A stretch of 10,707 nucleotides of DNA. It comes from an uncultured Pigmentiphaga sp. (GTDB lineage Bacteria; Pseudomonadota; Gammaproteobacteria; Burkholderiales; Burkholderiaceae_B). Where the stretch lies: NCBI GenBank assembly GCA_937891425.1, contig CALAGD010000070.1, positions 1 through 10,707 on the forward strand, in the 5' to 3' direction. Positions 6,400 to 10,707 of this stretch are shown here, in pieces (the first letter of the stretch is position 1; every line of letters begins with the position of its first letter). The notes under the pieces are model-generated. The model was not told the DNA's origin, did not search any database, and saw only the letters and a program-made list of their open reading frames with translations. The translations under genes were made by a program, and so were the position numbers.

Positions 6400-7138
6400 T
6401 GTGCCTACGGACGTGACCATCACTGACGCTCTCCCGCCCCATATCGCCCAGGAACGGCGGGCCCTGTTCTCTGCCCTGCAGAGCGTCGTGCCCGTATTGG
6501 GGGCGGTCATCGGTTCTCATATCGAAGTCGTCCTGCACGACCTCTCATGTCCGGAATCATCGATTCGAGCCATCGCCAACGGGCACATCACCCATCGGCG
6601 GCCGGGCGGCACCCTGCTTGCAGGGCCGGGCAACGACAAGGCGCTCGCCATGCTGGCCGATGTGCAGAAACAGATCCGTCCGGGCGAGCACGTGGCCATC
6701 GAACGCTACCCAACGGTCACGCGCGACGGGCGTACGTTGTCATCTTCCACCGTCATCTTCCGCGACTCCAATGGCCATGCGTTCGCCGCACTCTGCCTGA
6801 ATGCAGACTACACGGGCATCCAGGCCGCACAGAACGTCCTCGCGGCGTTGCTGCCGCGCGTCGCTGCGGACGATGACACCAGCAGGAGCGATGCTCCCGA
6901 CATTGAGGCGTTGATGCATGAAATCATCGACGACGCCATCGGACGCTTCGGAAAACCGGTAGCTTCGCTGAGCAAGGACGAAAAGGTTGCGGCCGTGGCG
7001 GTCATGCTGGAGCGGGGTCTTTTCGTGGTGAAAGGCGGCGTCGAGAAGGCCGCAGCCGCCCTGGGCGTCACCCGCTTCACCATTTACAACTACCTCGATA
7101 CATTGCGCGCCAGCGGGCGTTACACCGACGGGCGCTGA
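6350..7138 (+). CDS. DauR/YheO-type transcriptional regulator (PAS-like plus HTH)
   Basis: A DNA-binding regulator, 262 residues. Residues about 38-152 form a YheO-like PAS sensor domain (EVVLHDL, SSIRAIANGHIT, GRTLSSSTVIF, FAALCLNADYT). Residues about 187-255 form the DauR-type helix-turn-helix domain (LMHEIIDDAI, SLSKDEKVAAVAVMLERG, FVVKGGVEKAAAALGV), with recognition helix TRFTIYNYLDTLR. Family members such as DauR of Pseudomonas control amino-acid catabolism genes, which fits its place next to ridA, the PLP enzyme and the transporter. The ATG at 6350 has GAGG nine bases upstream and overlaps ridA by 50 bases; GTG 6401, just after the ridA stop, is an alternative with a poorer ribosome-binding site. 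A 6-bp stem spans the stop codon (7126-7144) without a T-run. The ligand is unknown. Confidence 0.9.
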   Translation: MPTPDQPRVSSSRRTRNVPTDVTITDALPPHIAQERRALFSALQSVVPVLGAVIGSHIEVVLHDLSCPESSIRAIANGHITHRRPGGTLLAGPGNDKALAMLADVQKQIRPGEHVAIERYPTVTRDGRTLSSSTVIFRDSNGHAFAALCLNADYTGIQAAQNVLAALLPRVAADDDTSRSDAPDIEALMHEIIDDAIGRFGKPVASLSKDEKVAAVAVMLERGLFVVKGGVEKAAAALGVTRFTIYNYLDTLRASGRYTDGR

Positions 7139-7190
7139 CCGTCGCGCCACTGATCGCCACTCATTGCCCGGCCGCTTGCGCCGACTGCCG

Positions 7191-7803
7191 CTACGCCTGC
7201 TGGAAGCCCTCCTGCTCCTCCAGCCAGCGGTCTATCCACGCCAGCCGCTGGGTAGGGTCCGACGTGCACATCAGTTCCTGCTTCCGCTCCATGGGCAAGG
7301 GCAGCAGTTCGCACAGGCGGTTCGCCACCCACGCACTGTCTTCCAGCCGGTAAGGGGGCGATGGGTAACGCGGCGCTCCCCCGGCGCTGCAGGTCGGCGA
7401 TGATGCGCCCGAGAAAATCCGCATCCCGTTGATAGGCCGCAGGGATGCTCATTTCAGGATCGTCGGGCAGAAACTCGACCTCGCCCATCCACAAACCGAA
7501 CTTGCCCTGGTAACTGGACGCCAGGCGAAACCGCGTCGTTCCCACGCAGCGGATGCGCATCAGCCCCGGCATGACAGTCTCCGCCTGTTCGATGCGTGCA
7601 AGCGTGCCAGCGTTGGCGAGCACTTCCACCCCTTCGGGGGTACGCACTTCATTGCCGGCAATGAGCCCGACCACACCAAACGCTGCACCTTCTTCCAGGC
7701 AACGTCGCACCATGTGAAGGTAACGCACCTCGAAAACCTGCAGATGCAGGACTCCGGCAGGAAACAGGGCGTGGCGCAAGGGGAAAAGGGGAATTGTGTT
7801 CAT
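7191..7803 (-). pseudogene. LON substrate-binding-domain protein gene, frameshifted
   Basis: The product resembles stand-alone LON N-terminal-domain proteins of about 200 residues, which have the substrate-recognition fold of Lon but no protease or ATPase part; their role is poorly known. The start MNTIPLFPLRHALFPAGVLHL is the typical opening and continues in one frame to about residue 142 (LQRRG). The typical ending, PRYPSPPYRLED ... DRWLEEQEGF, is encoded in another frame and stops at 7191. Removing one G from the GGGGG run at 7378-7382 joins the two into a normal 203-residue protein (RRGAPRYPSPPY). As written, the first frame reads on to 7120 with unrelated residues, overlapping the end of the regulator gene. 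This may be a sequencing error, a recent inactivation or slippage. The ATG at 7803 has only a weak ribosome-binding site. Confidence 0.82.
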
Positions 7804-7884
7804 TTCTGAAAGCTCTGTCACGGATGGCTCGCCTGGCGCTCGCGATGCCGCCGACACGTTTCGTTGATGCTTGGGGTTTACCCC

Positions 7885-7903
7885 GAAAAATGCACTATTT
7901 TTC
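7885..7903. promoter_or_regulatory. AT-rich inverted repeat upstream of the ligase promoter
   Basis: GAAAAAT and ATTTTTC form perfect 7-bp arms around GCACT, directly abutting the -35 box of the ligase promoter. The repeat contains a TGCA at 7891-7894. Just upstream is a smaller palindrome, GGGG TTTA CCCC (7873-7884). The position suits an activator site or an UP-like element; no regulator gene is adjacent, so the protein involved cannot be named. Confidence 0.4.
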
Positions 7904-7931
7904 TTGACGCGGTAACTTTTAGGCGCATACT
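7904..7931 (+). promoter_or_regulatory. sigma70-like promoter of the acyl-CoA ligase/hydrolase operon
   Basis: TTGACG (7904-7909) and CATACT (7926-7931) are spaced by 16 bases. The predicted start is near 7938, immediately before the TGCA palindrome, and leaves about 60 bases to the preferred ligase start at 7998. The -35 is good and the -10 is a 4-of-6 match. Confidence 0.5.
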
Positions 7932-7940
7932 CTGCCCTAC

Positions 7941-7958
7941 CATGCAGAATACTGCATG
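7941..7958. promoter_or_regulatory. operator-like palindrome with TGCA-N6-TGCA
   Basis: CATGCAG and CTGCATG form perfect 7-bp arms around AATA, so two TGCA motifs lie six bases apart, just downstream of the predicted transcription start. As I recall, operators of the benzoyl-CoA-responsive repressors BoxR and BzdR are built on TGCA repeats, which would fit a benzoate-CoA-ligase operon. Further TGCA motifs occur at 7891 and 7991. No BoxR gene is in the window. Confidence 0.5.
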
Positions 7959-7997
7959 CCGCTACTCCGTTTCATCGATCCACGTTCCGTTGCACCT

Positions 7998-9575
7998 ATG
8001 GTCTCTCCGCAAGCCTTGCCAAGCGCATTCAATTTTGCGCAGTACATCATCGAGGTCAACCAGGCACGGCCCGGCAAAGTTGCATATATCGACGACACGA
8101 GCACGCTGACTTATGGTGAGCTCGCCGAGCGTATCAGGAAAATGGCTGCGGCATTGCGTGGCCACGGGTTGCGCCGCGAAGAGCGCGTGCTGCTCCTGAT
8201 GCACGACTGTATCGACTGGCCCGTCTGCTTCCTTGGCGCCCTCTATGCCGGCATCGTACCGGTCGCGGTCAACACGCTGCTCACCCCCAACGACTACGCC
8301 TACATGCTGGAACATAGTCGTGCCCGCGCCGCCCTCGTGTCGCAGGCGCTGTTGCCGGTCCTGCGAGAGGCCATGTCCCGCGCGAACCATGAGATCGAGC
8401 ATGTCCTGGTGTCGTGCGGCCCCAATGAAGCACCCGATACGGGGTGCATCGGCATCCGCCAGCTGCTGGATTCCACCGCCCCCATGTCCGAGCCGGCACG
8501 CACCTGGGCTGACGAACCCGCCTTCTGGCTGTATTCGTCAGGCTCCACAGGGGCCCCCAAGGGAGCGGTGCACACGCACGGCAACCCGTGGTGGACAGCG
8601 GAGCTCTACGCCAAACCTGTGCTGTGCATGAACGAGAACGACACGGTATTTTCCGCTGCCAAACTGTTCTTCGCGTACGGTCTGGGCAATGCGCTGACAT
8701 TTCCACTCAGCGTCGGGGCCAGCGTGGTACTGATGGCTGGCCGTCCCACTCCGGAGGCGTGCTTCGAACGCATGGTTCGGCACCAGCCTACCATTTTCTG
8801 CGGCGCCCCCACCGGCTACGCCGGCCTGCTGGCTTCGCCACAACTGCCACGGCGCGAGCAGGTAGCATTGCGCCTGTGTTCGTCAGCCGGAGAAGCCCTG
8901 CCACGCGACATCGGAGAACGTTTCACGGCCCACTTCGGCTGCGAGATCATCGATGGCATCGGCTCCACTGAAATGCTGCACATCTTCCTCTCGAACCGTC
9001 CGGGCAAGGTGCGCTACGGCACGACCGGCACGCCCGTCGACGGCTACGAGCTCTCGTTGCGCGGCGAAGACGGACAGCCGGTAGGCCCGGGGGAAATCGG
9101 CGATCTTTACATCAAGGGGCCCAGCGCGGCGCTCATGTACTGGAACAACCGCGAGAAGACGCGCCAGACTTTCCTCGGCGACTGGGTCAGGAGTGGTGAC
9201 AAGTACATCTGCGATGCGGACGGCTATTACACGTATGCAGGCCGCTCTGACGACATGCTCAAGGTCAGCGGGCAGTACGTCTCGCCCTTCGAAGTCGAGG
9301 CCACACTGGTGCAGCACGCGTCGGTGCTCGAAGCGGCAGTCATCGGCATCACCGACCGGGACGGGCTTACCCGCACCAAGGCCTTCGTCGTCCTGCGCGA
9401 TGGCCAGGTGCCCTCTCCAGAACTTGCCAGCGAGCTGCAGGGTTTCGTCAAACAGCGGCTCGCCCCGCACAAGTACCCCCGTTTCATCGAGTTCATAGAC
9501 GAACTGCCCAAAACCGCTACCGGCAAGATCCAGCGCTTCCGCCTGCGTGAACGGGAAGCAGGAGGGGTGGCATGA
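7998..9575 (+). CDS. bclA: benzoate-CoA ligase family acyl-CoA synthetase
   Basis: An adenylate-forming enzyme that would join an aromatic acid to coenzyme A using ATP, the entry step of benzoyl-CoA pathways. In the 525-residue product: phosphate loop YSSGSTGAPKG (179-189), DGIGSTEMLHIFLSN (319-333), SGDKY (399-403), hinge region YAGRSDDMLKVSGQYVSP (413-430), and catalytic Lys510 in PKTATGKIQR, also the usual acetylation site that switches such ligases off. WTAELYAKP, FSAAKLFFAYGLGN and RLAPHKYPR are hallmark phrases of the benzoate-CoA ligase group; hydroxy- or amino-benzoates remain possible substrates. The ATG at 7998 is chosen because MVSPQALPSAFNFAQYI matches the usual start and length. 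An ATG at 7956 would add 14 residues but lies inside the operator palindrome; neither has a clear ribosome-binding site. Confidence 0.9.
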   Translation: MVSPQALPSAFNFAQYIIEVNQARPGKVAYIDDTSTLTYGELAERIRKMAAALRGHGLRREERVLLLMHDCIDWPVCFLGALYAGIVPVAVNTLLTPNDYAYMLEHSRARAALVSQALLPVLREAMSRANHEIEHVLVSCGPNEAPDTGCIGIRQLLDSTAPMSEPARTWADEPAFWLYSSGSTGAPKGAVHTHGNPWWTAELYAKPVLCMNENDTVFSAAKLFFAYGLGNALTFPLSVGASVVLMAGRPTPEACFERMVRHQPTIFCGAPTGYAGLLASPQLPRREQVALRLCSSAGEALPRDIGERFTAHFGCEIIDGIGSTEMLHIFLSNRPGKVRYGTTGTPVDGYELSLRGEDGQPVGPGEIGDLYIKGPSAALMYWNNREKTRQTFLGDWVRSGDKYICDADGYYTYAGRSDDMLKVSGQYVSPFEVEATLVQHASVLEAAVIGITDRDGLTRTKAFVVLRDGQVPSPELASELQGFVKQRLAPHKYPRFIEFIDELPKTATGKIQRFRLREREAGGVA

Positions 9576-10408
9576 CAGCCATGCCGGAGAACGTACAGGA
9601 AACATGCACGGTCGACGTCGAATGGGGTTCGCGCGTCACCCGCATCGAGTACGAGTTCATCCATCCGGATCGCGTCGACAGCCCGCTGCTCGTATTCCTG
9701 CACGAAGGGCTGGGGTCCCGTTCGATGTGGAAGGACTTTCCAGCTGCAGTGTGTACCGCTGCCAACTGCCGGGGGCTGGTCTTCTCGCGCTGGGGGTACG
9801 GCAAATCCTCTCCGCGCGCGGCTCATGAACATTGGCCCGTCGAATTCATGCACGACCAGGCCAACCTGTTCCTGCCGGCCTTCTTCCGGGCGCTGGGCAT
9901 CGATACCCGGGCCGACCGGCCTTGGCTGTACGGGCACAGCGATGGTGGGTCCATCGCCCTCATCCATGCGGCAACCCATCCGGGAGAGGTCGCCGGGCTC
10001 ATCCTGGCTGCACCTCACATTTTTGTGGAAGATCTCACCATCCTCAGCATCGAGGAAGCTCGCTCAGCCTATCAGACCACCGACTTGCGCAGCCGGCTCG
10101 CACGCTACCACGACGACGTCGACTCGGCGTTCTGGGGCTGGAACGACATCTGGCTGAATCCGGCGTTCCGGGCATGGGATATCCGCCCCTTGCTCCCGGA
10201 CATCCAGTGCCCCATACTTGCCATTCAGGGCTACGATGACCAGTACGGCACCATGGCGCAAATCGATGGCATCGCCCATGCCCTGCCCCAAACGCGGTTG
10301 CTCAAGCTGGCCTCGTGCGGGCATTCCCCACATCGCGACCAGCCGCAGCAGGTCATCGAAGCTGTCCGGTCATTTCTGCAGGCACATGCCAGTGCCGCTT
10401 CCGGCTGA
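9572..10408 (+). CDS. alpha/beta hydrolase coupled to the acyl-CoA ligase
   Basis: A cytoplasmic alpha/beta-hydrolase-fold protein, 278 residues, without a signal peptide. The nucleophile elbow is GHSDGG with Ser123; the acid is Asp222 or Asp223 in GYDDQYGT; the catalytic histidine is His251 in CGHSPHRDQP. The oxyanion region is FLHEGLGSRSMW (42-53), followed by FSRWGYGKS. The start overlaps the ligase stop as ATGA and has AGGAGG six bases upstream, so translation is tightly coupled. This fits a role in the same aromatic-acid pathway, for example hydrolysis of a CoA ester or a ring-cleavage product. Hydrolases of this type are found beside bclA in benzoyl-CoA (box) clusters as I recall, but their reaction is not established. 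The exact substrate cannot be read from the sequence. Confidence 0.9.
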   Translation: MTAMPENVQETCTVDVEWGSRVTRIEYEFIHPDRVDSPLLVFLHEGLGSRSMWKDFPAAVCTAANCRGLVFSRWGYGKSSPRAAHEHWPVEFMHDQANLFLPAFFRALGIDTRADRPWLYGHSDGGSIALIHAATHPGEVAGLILAAPHIFVEDLTILSIEEARSAYQTTDLRSRLARYHDDVDSAFWGWNDIWLNPAFRAWDIRPLLPDIQCPILAIQGYDDQYGTMAQIDGIAHALPQTRLLKLASCGHSPHRDQPQQVIEAVRSFLQAHASAASG

Positions 10409-10707
10409 ACGCCAGAAGCCAGCAGACGCTCCGGGGGGGTTCATTGCCGGCGTCACCAACACCATAACCACACGACACCGGAATCCGCCCATGAGCCTGG
10501 TACAAACCCGAACATCGACGAAAGGAGGAAGGAGACGAGAGGCATGACGACATCCTGACGCCCCGACACACCGAACACCCGTACTACCGCAGCACGCGGC
10601 CAGTGCGTGTGACCCTTCCGGTTGCGCTCCGCCGCGGTGCAGCGAACTGATCCTTCGGCGCACGAGCAAGACAGCTGTCCGCGCCCGTTATCGATCTTGC
10701 GGCCGAT
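10409..10707. other. right-edge region without a convincing gene
   Basis: The 299 bases after the hydrolase gene contain a G7 run (10433-10439), a 5-bp stem CACGC/GCGTG (10593-10609) without a T-run, and a notable translation-start-like segment. An 18-codon frame beginning ATGAGCCTG at 10491 ends at 10547 in ATGA, where a second ATG (10544) follows a purine-rich AAAGGAGG (10521-10528) but reaches a stop after only four codons (MTTS). No frame running to the right edge shows recognisable protein family features. A leader peptide, a broken gene start or simple intergenic DNA are all possible. Confidence 0.4.

Noticed and set aside
5884..6510. Minus-strand frame of 208 codons opposite ridA
   Set aside because: It is antisense to a well-supported RidA gene, with no recognisable domain and no ribosome-binding site that I could support.
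7126..7144. Stem CGACGG/CCGTCG over the regulator stop codon as a terminator
   Set aside because: The stem is real but no T-run follows on either strand, so it is noted only in the regulator entry.
7956..7997. Upstream ATG for the benzoate-CoA ligase
   Set aside because: It lies inside the CATGCAG/CTGCATG palindrome, lacks a ribosome-binding site, and the added 14 residues do not resemble the family start.
8883..9605. Minus-strand frame of 240 codons opposite the acyl-CoA ligase
   Set aside because: It is a shadow of the ligase coding sequence; the sense frame holds all adenylation motifs.
10593..10609. CACGC/GCGTG stem as a terminator of the ligase/hydrolase operon
   Set aside because: It has only five base pairs, a 7-base loop and no T-run, and it lies about 185 bases after the stop.
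1..10707. CRISPR arrays, tRNA, rRNA and complete transposases
   Set aside because: I looked for regularly spaced repeats, cloverleaf-like segments and transposase motifs and found none that could be supported.

Overview
The window is GC-rich, compactly packed proteobacterial DNA. The protein styles (an AapJQMP-type transporter, a DauR/YheO-type regulator, a benzoate-CoA ligase with a translationally coupled hydrolase) suggest a betaproteobacterium, probably of the Bordetella/Achromobacter (Alcaligenaceae) type. That placement is inference from gene style, not a database match. I see no rRNA, tRNA, CRISPR array, complete insertion sequence or phage gene.

Layout. At the left edge a GC-rich hairpin precedes a small plus-strand OsmC/Ohr-family peroxiredoxin gene (72-497). 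Converging on it is a long minus-strand operon (5750 down to 563): a class V PLP-dependent enzyme, a periplasmic amino-acid-binding protein, two membrane permeases and an ATPase. The four transport genes have the order and sequence style of aapJ-aapQ-aapM-aapP, the general L-amino-acid ABC transporter. Diverging from the operon on the plus strand are a RidA-family enamine/imine deaminase (5869-6399) and an overlapping DauR-like PAS/HTH regulator (6350-7138). The 118-bp divergent control region holds two face-to-face sigma70-like promoters and a cluster of three TCAACAA/TTGTTGA half-sites, a plausible operator for the regulator. Read together, positions 563-7138 look like one amino-acid uptake and breakdown module: import, conversion by a PLP enzyme that lacks the cysteine of true desulfurases, disposal of a reactive enamine/imine by RidA, and induction by the DauR-like protein. 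The substrate is unknown.

Next, on the minus strand, is a LON-substrate-binding-domain protein gene (7803-7191) that is frameshifted by one extra base in a run of five G. Its intergenic region contains a promoter with palindromes, including a TGCA-N6-TGCA element, driving a plus-strand pair: a benzoate-CoA-ligase-family acyl-CoA synthetase (7998-9575) and an alpha/beta hydrolase (9572-10408) that overlaps it by ATGA. The last 299 bases hold no convincing gene, only a strong ribosome-binding site in front of a four-codon reading frame.
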